From contig CANNAC010000011.1 of the NCBI GenBank assembly GCA_947502495.1, forward strand, positions 1 to 64,000: a stretch of DNA of 64,000 bases, in the 5' to 3' direction. Below the pieces are notes generated by a model, which was not told the DNA's origin, did no database searches, and saw only the letters and a program-made list of their open reading frames with translations. Position 1 is the first letter of the stretch. Each line of letters starts with the position of its first letter. This document shows, in pieces, positions 29,041 to 38,426 of the stretch. The stretch comes from an uncultured Flavobacteriaceae bacterium. Its GTDB lineage: Bacteria > Bacteroidota > Bacteroidia > Flavobacteriales > Flavobacteriaceae. The position numbers and the translations under genes are program-made.

Positions 29041-30210
29041 TTATTTTGCAGCAGGTTTATACTCCTTCTTATCAATTACCATTTTAGCGAGAATCTCACG
29101 AAGGATTTCGCTTGTTCCTCCTCCAATTGGTCCTAATCTGCTATCACGCAAAAGTCGTGCCATTGGATATTCTTCCATATAACCATAACCTCCTAAAAAC
29201 TGCATACATTGGTATGCAACGTCATCTGCCATTTTTGTAGATTTCAATTTAGAGATGGTTGCTTCTTTTACCACATACTCCCCGTTATTAAGTCGGTTAG
29301 CCACCGAGTAGTTATATTCTCTACACATATCCATATCGGCATACAGATCTACAAAGCTATGACGTAATGCTTGAAACTTGTCTATTGTTTTACCAAATGC
29401 GGTACGTTCACTCATATATTGTCTTGCATACTCTAAAGCATAATCTGCTCTTGCGTGCGCATTAATTCCCATAATTAAACGCTCTAAAGCAAAATGTTGC
29501 ATGATATACGGAAAACCTTTTCCTTCTTCACCCATTAAATTACTTGCAGGAATGGTTACATTATCGAAAGCAATTTCTGCAGTATCACTTGCTCTCCATC
29601 CTAATTTATCTAGTTTAGTAGCAGAGATTCCTGGTGTATCTCTATCCATAATAAACATACTCATTCCGTTATGTCCTGCTTCGGGATCTGTTTTAGCTGC
29701 AACTACTAAATAGTCACTATATACACCATTGGTAATAAATGTTTTAGAACCATTTAACACATAGGTATCTCCTTTTTTAATTGCTGTTGTGCGCATTCCT
29801 GCAACATCAGACCCTCCAAAAGGTTCTGTAATACAAAGACAACCAATTTTATCTCCAGTGATACTTGCTGTTAAATATTTTTCTTTTATTTCGTGGCTTC
29901 CTTCTTTATTAACATGTGTCATTGCTAAATAGGTATGCGCCCAAATATTAGCTGCAAATCCGCCAGAGTTTATTTTTTGTAATTCTTCTAACAATATAAC
30001 GGTGTAGAATAAATCTAGGTTCAATCCGCCATATTCTTCTGGATATGCTAAACCAAAGAATCCCATGTCTCCGAATTTCTTCCAAATGAAACGTTCTACA
30101 GTTCCAGTTTCTTCCCATTTATCTATATGTGGAACCACTTCTTTTTTTAAGAAGTCTTGTAAACTTTGTCTAAATAATTGATGCTCTTCGGTGAAGTACA
30201 TGTTGTTCAT
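29041..30210 (-). CDS. Acyl-CoA dehydrogenase
   Basis: A flavoenzyme of 389 aa that makes 2-enoyl-CoA from acyl-CoA in fatty or branched-chain acid breakdown. The family signatures CLCITEPFGGSDVAGM (FAD/substrate) and FLGGYGYMEEYPMARLLRDS are clear. The position that holds the catalytic glutamate in medium-chain enzymes reads GGGTSEI, so the base is more likely the glutamate in FALERLIMG, as in isovaleryl- and long-chain types. It is followed by two copies of its own 3' end. Upstream lies the HhH gene on the same strand (22-base gap). Confidence 0.93.
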   Translation of the reverse strand: MNNMYFTEEHQLFRQSLQDFLKKEVVPHIDKWEETGTVERFIWKKFGDMGFFGLAYPEEYGGLNLDLFYTVILLEELQKINSGGFAANIWAHTYLAMTHVNKEGSHEIKEKYLTASITGDKIGCLCITEPFGGSDVAGMRTTAIKKGDTYVLNGSKTFITNGVYSDYLVVAAKTDPEAGHNGMSMFIMDRDTPGISATKLDKLGWRASDTAEIAFDNVTIPASNLMGEEGKGFPYIMQHFALERLIMGINAHARADYALEYARQYMSERTAFGKTIDKFQALRHSFVDLYADMDMCREYNYSVANRLNNGEYVVKEATISKLKSTKMADDVAYQCMQFLGGYGYMEEYPMARLLRDSRLGPIGGGTSEILREILAKMVIDKKEYKPAAK

Positions 30211-30232
30211 AAAGTTGATTTTTTATTATATT

Positions 30233-31117
30233 CTAGTTTAGAGTCAAATATAATTTAATTATCTCGATTTTTTTTACTGGAAAGCCTTTAACTTTTGTTA
30301 ATTCTTCAATAGATTGAAAACCGTCCCGTAACACTCTTTGTTCGATTATTTGATGTGCAACCTCGTAATCTATATACGGGATATTTACCAACTGATCTCT
30401 TGTTGCTTTGTTAACAGATACTTTATCTATTGCTTTTGGGGTTTTCACTGTAAATTCATTAGTTATACGTGTAATAACCTCTGGTTTTAAGCCATACACT
30501 TCTTGCAGTTGCACGTCTGCAATGAATCCGTTTTGCTTTTCTCTATATTTTACAATACGGTTGGAGTATGCTTCGCCAATTCCTCTTACCTTTTGTAACT
30601 GACTAGCGGTTGCAGTATTTAAATCTATTTTTTGCTGAAATGTTTTTGGTGTATCAGAATTGTTTTTCGTTGTATAATTGACATAGGTCTTCGGTTTGGG
30701 ATTAGTAACCCATTCTGGGAATTTAAAAAATGGGGATATTTTATCTAATAGAGAATCGGAAACTTTAGTGACTTGCTGAAACTGTTTCACCGAGTTCACC
30801 CATTTATCTTGTTTTCTAAACTGAAGCAATCTATTAATTTCAACGCTAGTCATTCCTAACGTGTATCCTTTATAATCAGTAATGAAATTTGGATTGAACG
30901 GATAGATTTTCGGTTTACGTTTTTCTATTTCTACTGCACGAAGCGAATCCATTTCTTTTGTAAAAACCGCAAGTTGCTTTTGGTTTACCGGAATTTCTTC
31001 CGAAGAAAAATCGACAAAAAAAGAAAAGCATTGTAAAGCAATAAGGATTGCTAACCATAGAAAAATCCCATTTCGTTGTTTTTTAGTAAACACGAAATGG
31101 GATTTAAAAGTATTCAT
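30233..31117 (-). CDS. Helix-hairpin-helix (ComEA-like) membrane-anchored protein
   Basis: The 294-aa protein has one N-terminal membrane segment (GIFLWLAILIALQCFSFFV, about 17-35) and two or more helix-hairpin-helix motifs: DLNTATASQLQKVRGIGEAY (about 165-190) and VNKATRDQLVNIPYIDYEVA (about 235-255). HhH domains bind DNA without sequence choice; ComEA-like proteins act in DNA uptake, but other HhH proteins do not. The adjacent acyl-CoA dehydrogenase gives no hint. Confidence 0.8.
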   Translation of the reverse strand: MNTFKSHFVFTKKQRNGIFLWLAILIALQCFSFFVDFSSEEIPVNQKQLAVFTKEMDSLRAVEIEKRKPKIYPFNPNFITDYKGYTLGMTSVEINRLLQFRKQDKWVNSVKQFQQVTKVSDSLLDKISPFFKFPEWVTNPKPKTYVNYTTKNNSDTPKTFQQKIDLNTATASQLQKVRGIGEAYSNRIVKYREKQNGFIADVQLQEVYGLKPEVITRITNEFTVKTPKAIDKVSVNKATRDQLVNIPYIDYEVAHQIIEQRVLRDGFQSIEELTKVKGFPVKKIEIIKLYLTLN

Positions 31118-31155
31118 CTTAAACAGTTTAGTTTAGATGAAGTTACAAAAAATAT

Positions 31156-32766
31156 TTAATCTTCTGAAACTCTATTTTTTATAGCGTCTTTATATTTAAT
31201 TAATTCTTCACGTACTCTTGGCGCCAATAATACAAGTCCGATCATATTTGGAACCATCATGGCAAAAATCATAGCATCTGAGAAACCAATTACAGAACCT
31301 AAACTTGCTGCAGAACCAATAACTACAAATACACAGAAAATTAATTTATACGCGTATTCCATTTTTTTAGATCTACCAAAAAGGTAAGCCCAACCTTGAA
31401 AACCATAGTAAGACCATGATATCATCGTACTAAAAGCAAACAATACTACTGCAACTGTTAATACATAAGGGAACCATGAAATAACCGATTCGAATGCTCC
31501 AGAAGTTAATAAAATAGCTTGTGCATCATTTAACCCTGAATTTGCAGCCGTTACATTACCTGTAATAATTAATACTAAAGCGGTCATGGTACATACAACA
31601 ACCGTATCAATAAATGGTTCTAATAAAGCAACCATACCCTCACTTGCCGCATAGTTTGTTTTCACTGCAGAGTGCGCAATAGAAGCAGAACCAACACCAG
31701 CTTCATTAGAGAATGCTGCACGTCTAAATCCTTGTACTAAAACACCAATTGCTCCACCGGCAACACCTTCTGGGCTGAATGCACCATTAAATATCTGTGC
31801 AAAAGCATCTCCTACCATGTGGTAATTTGCAAGTATTACAAATAAAGAAGCCGCTACATATATAGCAACCATGAATGGGACAATCTTATCTGTTACTTTC
31901 GCGATTTTTTTAATTCCTCCAATAATAACAATACCAACTAGTACTGCCATTACGATTCCGAATAACCATCCTTTACCATATAGGAAAGACTCTGTTCCTC
32001 CTGTAATATTTTGAACTAATTGAAACGCTTGGTTTACTTGAAACATGTTTCCACCTCCAAAAGATCCACCAATTACAAATATTGCAAATAAAACTGCTAA
32101 TACTTTTCCTAGAGCTCCAAGTCCTTTCGCTTTTAATCCTTTTGTTAGGTAGTACATTGGTCCACCATAAACGGTTCCATCTTCTCCTATATCTCTATAT
32201 TTTACACCAAGTGTACATTCTACAAATTTAGATGCCATTCCTAAAAAACCAGCAACGATCATCCAGAATGTAGCCCCTGCTCCACCAATAGATACTGCAA
32301 TTGCAACTCCTGCAATATTACCTAAACCTACGGTTGCAGATAATGCTGCTGTTAATGCTTGAAAGTGACTTACTTCTCCTTCGTGTCCTTCTACTCTAAT
32401 AGTATCTGGATTATCTTCTTCATCTGTAAATTTTGATTTTTCAATTTCTACTTTATGATCTTCTCTTCCTTCTAAATCGTCATACTTTCCTCTAACAATA
32501 TTAATGGAAGTCATAAAACTTGTGAAGTTGATAAACTTGAAGTAAAATGTAAAGTATAATGCTCCAAGAATTAAAGGAAATAATACCCAAAACACTTTAA
32601 CTTCACCACCAAAATCTATCTGATAGAAGATAAAATTCACAAACCATCCTGTAGCATCTCCAAAAACTTGATCTATTTTCTGGTCAATACCAACTTCTTG
32701 CGCGTCTTGTGCAAAATTTATAAATGGTATAATGAATGTAAAAATGGTAAGAAGATATTTCTTCAT
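31156..32766 (-). CDS. Sodium:alanine/glycine symporter family protein (AGCS)
   Basis: The 536-aa inner-membrane carrier imports small neutral amino acids with sodium. AGCS features are present: ALTAALSATVGLGNIAGVAI, FRRAAFSNEAGVGSASIAHS and many hydrophobic spans. An N-terminal signal-like region and a longer first part (about 30-110, with acidic KFTDEEDNPD) precede the core, as in other Bacteroidota members. It appears to be a single gene. Confidence 0.93.
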   Translation of the reverse strand: MKKYLLTIFTFIIPFINFAQDAQEVGIDQKIDQVFGDATGWFVNFIFYQIDFGGEVKVFWVLFPLILGALYFTFYFKFINFTSFMTSINIVRGKYDDLEGREDHKVEIEKSKFTDEEDNPDTIRVEGHEGEVSHFQALTAALSATVGLGNIAGVAIAVSIGGAGATFWMIVAGFLGMASKFVECTLGVKYRDIGEDGTVYGGPMYYLTKGLKAKGLGALGKVLAVLFAIFVIGGSFGGGNMFQVNQAFQLVQNITGGTESFLYGKGWLFGIVMAVLVGIVIIGGIKKIAKVTDKIVPFMVAIYVAASLFVILANYHMVGDAFAQIFNGAFSPEGVAGGAIGVLVQGFRRAAFSNEAGVGSASIAHSAVKTNYAASEGMVALLEPFIDTVVVCTMTALVLIITGNVTAANSGLNDAQAILLTSGAFESVISWFPYVLTVAVVLFAFSTMISWSYYGFQGWAYLFGRSKKMEYAYKLIFCVFVVIGSAASLGSVIGFSDAMIFAMMVPNMIGLVLLAPRVREELIKYKDAIKNRVSED

Positions 32767-33011
32767 GATATAATATTAGTTAGTTAAAATTTTGATTTAA
32801 GTTAGCAATATGCTAAAAAAAAATGGTTTTTTAAAGCTTATGCTGTTAAAATAGGCAAAGAAATATTCCTATAAAACATTAGTAGGAGTAGCTTACGCAG
32901 GTAAATATGTATCTGGTAATTAGATTGAATTTTTATTTTTGAAACTCCAACTTCCGCTAAAATAATAGCTTAATAGCAAACGAACATACAAAGCGTGCCT
33001 GTTTTATTAAA

Positions 33012-34037
33012 CTAGTGCAAATTATATATGGTATTTAATTCTTTTATTTGTTCTGGTCTACCAAGTACAATTATCTTGGCATTTGCCTCTAATCTTTGAT
33101 CTGCTTCTGGATTTACGATATATTCACCGTCTCCGTTTTTATAGCCTATCACATTACATCCCGTTTTACTTCGTAAGTCTAAATCTCGAATGGTTTGAAT
33201 GCTGGTATTGGTATTGTATAATTTTTCGACTACAATTTCTTCTATATTAATTTTAGAATTACCTACGATCCCTAAATTATCTATAAACTCTATTAAATCT
33301 GGAACCACCACTAAAGATGCCATATGATCACCACCAATTCTATCTGGAAGTATTACATTATTTGCACCTGCGAATTTTAGTTTTTTATAAGACGTTTCTT
33401 CTGAGGCTCTACTAATTATTCGCATTTTGGTATTCATCTGTCTTGCAGAAAGCACGACAAACAAATTATCTGCATCGCTAGGCAAAGCAGAAATTAAAGT
33501 ATTTGCTCTATCTATTCCTGCATCTAGTAAAACTTCATCTTCATTTGCGTTTCCATAAATAAAAGGAATTTCTTCACATTCAAATTTATCGATAACCTCT
33601 TTATCTTTTTCTATAACAACAAAAGGTTTATGATACGCCAATAATTTTTTTGCTGCTTGTTTTCCGTTTCGTCCATAACCACAAATAATAATATGGTTCT
33701 CCAGCTCATCTATGGTCTTTTGCATCTTTTTTTGTTTTAATTCTTCCAAATTATTTTTGCTTAAAATATATTCTGTAATTACAGATAAGGCATAACCAAC
33801 AATGATTATACTAGTTAAAATTAAAAAAATAGTAAATATTTTGGATACGGGATCTAGCGGTTGTACTTCACCAAACCCAACTGTGGTAATGGTAATTACG
33901 GTCATGTAAAACGCATCAATCCAGGAATAATGCGATAATAATTTAAAACCTAATACACCAACAAATAGCAGTATTACTAATAGACTTACTGCGGTGTAAA
34001 TCCGGGTTCTAAAAAATTTTAAAAAAGGACTAATCAT
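33012..34037 (-). CDS. Potassium channel with RCK/TrkA-N domain
   Basis: The 341-aa protein is built like MthK-type channels: two membrane helices (about 14-33 and 67-90) around the pore with selectivity filter TTVGFGE (51-57), then a cytosolic RCK_N domain with nucleotide-binding GYGRNG (120-125) and an RCK_C domain near 255-341. It should pass K+ and respond to a ligand such as nucleotide or Ca2+. It ends a pair with the small PspC gene, 3 bases upstream. Confidence 0.92.
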   Translation of the reverse strand: MISPFLKFFRTRIYTAVSLLVILLFVGVLGFKLLSHYSWIDAFYMTVITITTVGFGEVQPLDPVSKIFTIFLILTSIIIVGYALSVITEYILSKNNLEELKQKKMQKTIDELENHIIICGYGRNGKQAAKKLLAYHKPFVVIEKDKEVIDKFECEEIPFIYGNANEDEVLLDAGIDRANTLISALPSDADNLFVVLSARQMNTKMRIISRASEETSYKKLKFAGANNVILPDRIGGDHMASLVVVPDLIEFIDNLGIVGNSKINIEEIVVEKLYNTNTSIQTIRDLDLRSKTGCNVIGYKNGDGEYIVNPEADQRLEANAKIIVLGRPEQIKELNTIYNLH

Positions 34038-34040
34038 ACG

Positions 34041-34268
34041 TTACAGGTCAAAGACCGAAGTTCGTTTTGTATATACTATATCTTTAATTTTCATCCAGAA
34101 AGCCAAGAATAAATATAAAGCAAAGCCAAAACCTACCGTTACAAAGGTTAAATAAATAAACGAGGTTCTTACTACTTTTGCTCGCATACCAAATCTATCT
34201 GCAATACGTTGGCAAACATAATAACCATGCTTTTGAAAATATAAGAGAATGCGATAAAAAATATTCAT
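34041..34268 (-). CDS. PspC domain protein
   Basis: A 75-aa protein matching the PspC domain: VCQRIADRFGMRAKVVRTSF followed by a hydrophobic span (IYLTFVTVGFGFALYLFLAF). PspC proteins sense or respond to membrane stress; standalone forms are common in Bacteroidota. It overlaps no gene and lies 3 bases upstream of the K+ channel gene, so the two are probably co-transcribed. The last codons (SVFDL) are written by a CAAAGACCGAAG string that also occurs in the heptamer repeat at 39985. Confidence 0.8.
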   Translation of the reverse strand: MNIFYRILLYFQKHGYYVCQRIADRFGMRAKVVRTSFIYLTFVTVGFGFALYLFLAFWMKIKDIVYTKRTSVFDL

Positions 34269-34414
34269 GACTGCAATTTAGTTAATTGTCCTGAATTTAT
34301 TCTAAATCCGAATTTAAAGTTACAAACTAAATATTAATCCTCTTTAATGTTGGTTTGATTAAAATACTAAGGAACGCGAATGTATATATTTATTTCTACT
34401 TCCTACAAACTGCA

Positions 34415-34470
34415 ACTGTGACTGTGACTGTGACCGCTTACTGCTTACTGCTTACTGCTTACTGCTTACT
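34415..34470. repeat. Tandem repeats (ACTGTG)3 and (GCTTACT)5
   Basis: Three perfect hexamers ACTGTG (34415-34432) are followed by five perfect heptamers GCTTACT (34436-34470). The run ends 12 bases before the 3' end of the DUF2851 gene, in the gap downstream of it. Confidence 0.95.
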
Positions 34471-34482
34471 GAATACTAAACA

Positions 34483-35754
34483 CTATCCCTTAATCAAACT
34501 ATTACCAATAGCGCATTGCAAACACTTATGTTTTGTGCAGTATTCGCTTTTAAGCTGCAATAAAGCTTGGCTATGCATCGCGGATTTCGCAATAGGTTTT
34601 AATTCTTGAAACTTGGTAACAATGCTATTTTTCTCAGGAGCTATTGCATTAATAATACCAACAACAGCATCGTCTATATCTTTACCTTGTTGTTTAGCAT
34701 AACTAAACTTAATGGGCACAATAGTATTTATGATGAGTAAATCTATAAAAGACTTTGTGATTCTTTTTTTGGAAGACTTACTGATCTTACCAAAGGAAAA
34801 GTGGTTTTCCCAATAAGCAGAAGTTGCGACATCAAACAATGTATAAATTTCTTCTTTGCAAGTGGCACGTATTATTTTGGAAAACAAGTTCGCTTGCGAA
34901 GTATAGACACCTGCTAATTGAGAAATACGAATGGTTGGAAAATTTGGAGGGCGTAATCTAAAAAACTGAAAAGGAGTTACTGTTGCACCAGACAAGTTAT
35001 GCTTTTGTTTTAAAAACTGATATTCCTTTTTAAGCTCCAAAAAATACAAATCTTGCACATCTGCATCTAATAAATCTGCTTGACCAAAAAGTAAAGCTTC
35101 CATACGATTCGGATTGCTTTGTAGCTTTTGCACCAAATTAAAAGGAAAGGAATTGGCAAGACTTAAAAAAGCTTCGCCATTTACTTTTAGTCCGAAGTTT
35201 TTAGCAAGCATTTTAAAAAGTACCGCTTCCCAATTATTCTTACTACTTTCTAACCATTGGGCAATGTCTGTAGATTTTCTTTCTAAACGCTCAAAATACA
35301 AGCGCTCTAGCCAATTACTAATTATAAAACCATCGATACTAGCAAAGTCGTTTTCGCAATGGATCCATTTTTGTTTTTTACTAAATAGCTTTTGATAATT
35401 ATGTAAAGCGGTTTTACTAACGACATCTTTAAGCACTAGCGTCGGAATTACAGTATTGTCTTTTCGGTGTATTTCTGTATCATGTTCCCAAACGACATGC
35501 AGGATTACATTATCATAATTTGAATCTTGTTCATGATTATGTAAAAACCAATCACTTGATTTTATATGAATCTCTACATTACCTGCCCAAAGTTGTTCTG
35601 CAATTTTAATTTGTGCATTAAAAAAATCTGGCCCTGTATTATGGTTATGCACACCTACTTGTAAAATAGTAATCGATTCTTCAGCTACTGTTTTTAAATT
35701 GGTAGGCTTGAATTTTCTGTGTTGCCAAATATAGTGTAGAAAATTTTCTATCAT
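34483..35754 (-). CDS. DUF2851 family protein
   Basis: The product (423 aa from the ATG at 35754) matches DUF2851 of Bacteroidota: FLHYIWQHRKFKPTNL at the start, VGVHNHNTGPDFFNAQI, WAGNVEIHIKSSDW, and a C-terminal cysteine group (CTKHKCLQC). The function is unknown. An ATG five codons upstream (35769) is possible, but a TACTTTAG box with TTTTG about 19 bases before it lies at 35759-35766, and the family N-terminus begins at MIENFLHY, so the inner start is preferred. Confidence 0.8.
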   Translation of the reverse strand: MIENFLHYIWQHRKFKPTNLKTVAEESITILQVGVHNHNTGPDFFNAQIKIAEQLWAGNVEIHIKSSDWFLHNHEQDSNYDNVILHVVWEHDTEIHRKDNTVIPTLVLKDVVSKTALHNYQKLFSKKQKWIHCENDFASIDGFIISNWLERLYFERLERKSTDIAQWLESSKNNWEAVLFKMLAKNFGLKVNGEAFLSLANSFPFNLVQKLQSNPNRMEALLFGQADLLDADVQDLYFLELKKEYQFLKQKHNLSGATVTPFQFFRLRPPNFPTIRISQLAGVYTSQANLFSKIIRATCKEEIYTLFDVATSAYWENHFSFGKISKSSKKRITKSFIDLLIINTIVPIKFSYAKQQGKDIDDAVVGIINAIAPEKNSIVTKFQELKPIAKSAMHSQALLQLKSEYCTKHKCLQCAIGNSLIKG

Positions 35755-35832
35755 TATACTAAAGTACATAATGTGTTTTACATGGCAAAAAAGACTTCGT
35801 TTTATGTGTTTTTATTTCTCCATAAATTAAGA

Positions 35833-35840
35833 TAGCTTTG
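35833..35840 (+). promoter_or_regulatory. -7 box of the P-loop kinase-like gene
   Basis: TAGCTTTG matches TAnnTTTG exactly and ends 23 bases before the ATG. No clear -33 element is seen. Confidence 0.4.
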
Positions 35841-35863
35841 TTAATCAAAGAAAATAAAACAAC

Positions 35864-36352
35864 ATGATTCATCTCATTATAGGAAACACAGGTTCCGGAA
35901 AGACAACATACGCCAACACCTTAAAGAAAGAAACTAAAGGAATCCTTTTTTCTATAGATACGTGGAATAACACTTTATTTATTGCCGACAAAAAAACAGA
36001 AGATGGATTAGATTGGTTTTTAGAAAGAATTGAAAGAGCCGAAACGATCATTCTAGATTTGATTACACAGTTAGAAAATGCAAATACAGATGCTATTCTA
36101 GATTTAGGACTTTCTAAATTAGCACATCGTGAAAAGTTTAGAAAATTTGCCGCTTTGAATAATTACCAAATAAAAACACATTTTTTAGATATTAGTAAAG
36201 CAATCAGACTACAAAGAGTCTTGCAAAGAAACGAAGAACAAGGCGCTACTTTTGAATTTGAAGTAACGCAAGAAAACTTTGATTTTATGGAAACATGGTT
36301 TGAAAGGCCCACTGCATTAGAGATGAAAGGCGGCGTTGTGATCACCATATAA
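35864..36352 (+). CDS. P-loop NTPase, small kinase-like
   Basis: The 162-aa protein has a Walker A motif GNTGSGKTTYA (7-17) and a zeta/AAA-type kinase layout: FSIDTWN, DAILDLGLSKLAHREKF and a lid-like RLQRVLQRNEEQ. It likely phosphorylates a small molecule; the substrate is unknown. No antitoxin partner is adjacent, so a toxin role is not supported. It is a single gene divergent from DUF2851. Confidence 0.75.
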   Translation: MIHLIIGNTGSGKTTYANTLKKETKGILFSIDTWNNTLFIADKKTEDGLDWFLERIERAETIILDLITQLENANTDAILDLGLSKLAHREKFRKFAALNNYQIKTHFLDISKAIRLQRVLQRNEEQGATFEFEVTQENFDFMETWFERPTALEMKGGVVITI

Positions 36353-36400
36353 TTTGCTGTTAAAAATTCCTTATAAATTCGTTTTAAACAAATACATATC

Positions 36401-36408
36401 TATTTTTG
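36401..36408 (+). promoter_or_regulatory. -7 box of the SDR gene
   Basis: TATTTTTG matches TAnnTTTG and lies 74 bases upstream of the ATG. The leader of about 65 bases has no recognised structure. Confidence 0.35.
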
Positions 36409-36482
36409 TACTTTATAAAATGCTATAATTAATTAGTATTCGGAATCTTTACGCACGAATACGACACAACACAAAAAATCAA

Positions 36483-37202
36483 ATGAAAAATTTAAAGAAC
36501 AAAAAGGCAATAATTACTGGTGGCGGAAGAGGCCTTGGAAAAGCAACCGCATTAGCATTTGCTAAAGAAGGAATAGATGTAGCTATCACAGGCAGAAACG
36601 AAGCCGTTTTAAAAGAAACGGTTGCCGAAATAAAAGCTTTAGGTGTAAACGCTATTTATGCCGTTTTTGATGTTAGCAATTATGAGGAAGTAAAAAAAGG
36701 AATCCAAACCATTATAGATACGCTTGGTACGGTAGACATTTTAGTAAACAATGCTGGAATCGCTGCTTTTGGAACTTTAAACGATATGGAAGTAGAACAA
36801 TGGAGCCAAATTATACAAACCAATGTCATGGGAATGTATTATGTTACCAAAGAGGTTTTACCCTATTTAATAGAAAAAAATGAAGGCGATATTATCAACG
36901 TATCTTCTACTGCTGGTTTATCTGGAAATGCAACAACCTCCGCGTATTCGGCATCTAAATTTGCTGTAATTGGTATGTCAGAATCTTTGATGAAGGAAGT
37001 TAGAAAAAACAATATTCGCGTGTGTACCTTAACACCGAGCACTATTGCATCTGATATGTCTATAGATTTAGGTATTGCTAATAAAGATTCGGAAGACAGT
37101 GTTTTACAACCTGAAGATTTTGCAGAATTAATTGTTGCCGGATTAACCTTACCTAGAAGAGCGATGCTTAAAAGTGCTGCTTTATGGTCTACAAATCCAT
37201 AA
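36483..37202 (+). CDS. Short-chain dehydrogenase/reductase (FabG-like)
   Basis: A 239-aa classical SDR with NAD(P) motif TGGGRGLG (12-19), NNAG (89-92), catalytic serine in INVSSTAG (about 141) and YSASK with Y155 and K159. It is annotated in related genomes as 3-ketoacyl-ACP reductase, but this gene lies outside a fatty acid cluster, so the substrate is open. It ends before a strong terminator. Confidence 0.88.
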   Translation: MKNLKNKKAIITGGGRGLGKATALAFAKEGIDVAITGRNEAVLKETVAEIKALGVNAIYAVFDVSNYEEVKKGIQTIIDTLGTVDILVNNAGIAAFGTLNDMEVEQWSQIIQTNVMGMYYVTKEVLPYLIEKNEGDIINVSSTAGLSGNATTSAYSASKFAVIGMSESLMKEVRKNNIRVCTLTPSTIASDMSIDLGIANKDSEDSVLQPEDFAELIVAGLTLPRRAMLKSAALWSTNP

Positions 37203-37277
37203 TTAATAGTTTAGTTGCAATTAGTTCTCGATACATTTTTTATTAAAAAAATACTCGACCTGACAGTTTATATAAAT

Positions 37278-37310
37278 AAAAAACCTCCTGAATCTTTCAG
37301 GAGGTTTTTT
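37278..37310 (+). terminator. Bidirectional terminator
   Basis: AAAAAACCTCCTGAA (37278-37292) pairs perfectly with TTCAGGAGGTTTTTT (37296-37310), 3-base loop, between the convergent SDR and cystathionine synthase-like genes. Confidence 0.9.
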
Positions 37311-37320
37311 ATTTATTATG

Positions 37321-37346
37321 GATGCTGAAACCAGTTCAGCATGATA
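37321..37346. repeat. Dispersed quasi-palindrome
   Basis: ATGCTGAA (37322-37329) and TTCAGCAT (37335-37342) enclose ACCAG, preceded by G and followed by GATA. The layout matches other hairpins here that begin GAnAT and end in TGACA. Confidence 0.6.
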
Positions 37347-37439
37347 CTGATTTAGGATAAATAGTGAGATTGCTTCGTTAATTCTTTACTAGCAATGACC
37401 GTTTTGATAGAGATTCTCTCCTTCGAGGGTATTAAAAAA

Positions 37440-38420
37440 TTAATCTAAATAACCCATTTTTTTCATCCAATCGTTGTTGAACATTTTTCCAACATAACGA
37501 CTTCCATGATCATGAAAAAGAACCACTACTACATCGTCTTTTTTAAATTCGTCTTTTAATTGTAGTAACCCTTTTACTGCTGCTCCTGCACTATTTCCTA
37601 AAAACATACCTTCTTCTAAAGCTAGTTTTTGTGTGTATACTGCTGCGTCTTTATCGGTTACTTTAGTAAATCCGTCAATAATAGAAAAGTCTACATTCTT
37701 TGGTAAGATGTCTTCTCCAATACCTTCGGTTACGTAAGGATAGATTTCTTTCTCATCAAAGATTCCTGTTTCGTGGTATTTTTTAAATACCGATCCGTAG
37801 GTATCAATTCCCCAAACTTTCACATCTGGATTTTGTTCTTTTAAGTATTTACCAACTCCAGAAATTGTTCCACCTGTTCCTACTCCAACTACAAAATGTG
37901 TAATCTTTCCTTCGGTTTGTTTCCAGATTTCTGGTCCTGTACTTTGGTAATGTGCTTTTGCGTTACTCGGATTATCGTATTGATTTACATACCAAGAATT
38001 TGGTGTTTCTTCTCCTAAACGTTTGGAAACCGAATAGTAGGATCTTGGATCTGTTGGTTCTACGTCTGTCGGACAAACAACTACTTCTGCGCCATGCGCT
38101 CTTAGTACATCTGTTTTTTCTTTAGACTGCTTATCGCTAATTACAAAAATACATTTATATCCTTTTACTATTGCCGCTAGCGCTAAACCCATTCCGGTAT
38201 TCCCTGAAGTTCCTTCAATAATAGTTCCTCCTGGTTTTAAACGTCCGTCTGCTTCTGCATCTTCAATCATGGTTAATGCCATTCTATCTTTGGCAGAATT
38301 TCCAGGATTAAAAGTTTCGTATTTAGCAAGCACCAAACAAGGTAAGTCTGCTGTTAGTTTATTTAGTTTTACTAATGGTGTATTACCAATAGTTTCTAGT
38401 ATGTTATTTGCGTATTCCAT
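37440..38420 (-). CDS. PLP-dependent cystathionine beta-synthase / cysteine synthase family enzyme
   Basis: A fold-type II PLP enzyme of 326 aa. PLP lysine K44 (NPGNSAKDRM), phosphate-binding SGNTGMG (72-78) and GVGTGGTISG are present. The segment VEPTDPRSYYSVSKRLGEE is closer to cystathionine beta-synthases than to O-acetylserine sulfhydrylases, so serine plus homocysteine is the likelier reaction. It lacks the CBS regulatory pair of the animal enzyme. Single gene with its own promoter. Confidence 0.85.
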   Translation of the reverse strand: MEYANNILETIGNTPLVKLNKLTADLPCLVLAKYETFNPGNSAKDRMALTMIEDAEADGRLKPGGTIIEGTSGNTGMGLALAAIVKGYKCIFVISDKQSKEKTDVLRAHGAEVVVCPTDVEPTDPRSYYSVSKRLGEETPNSWYVNQYDNPSNAKAHYQSTGPEIWKQTEGKITHFVVGVGTGGTISGVGKYLKEQNPDVKVWGIDTYGSVFKKYHETGIFDEKEIYPYVTEGIGEDILPKNVDFSIIDGFTKVTDKDAAVYTQKLALEEGMFLGNSAGAAVKGLLQLKDEFKKDDVVVVLFHDHGSRYVGKMFNNDWMKKMGYLD

Positions 38421-38426
38421 GTGTAC

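Noticed and set aside
35864-36352. Zeta-like toxin of a toxin-antitoxin pair
   Set aside because: Only a P-loop kinase layout is visible and there is no small antitoxin gene beside it.
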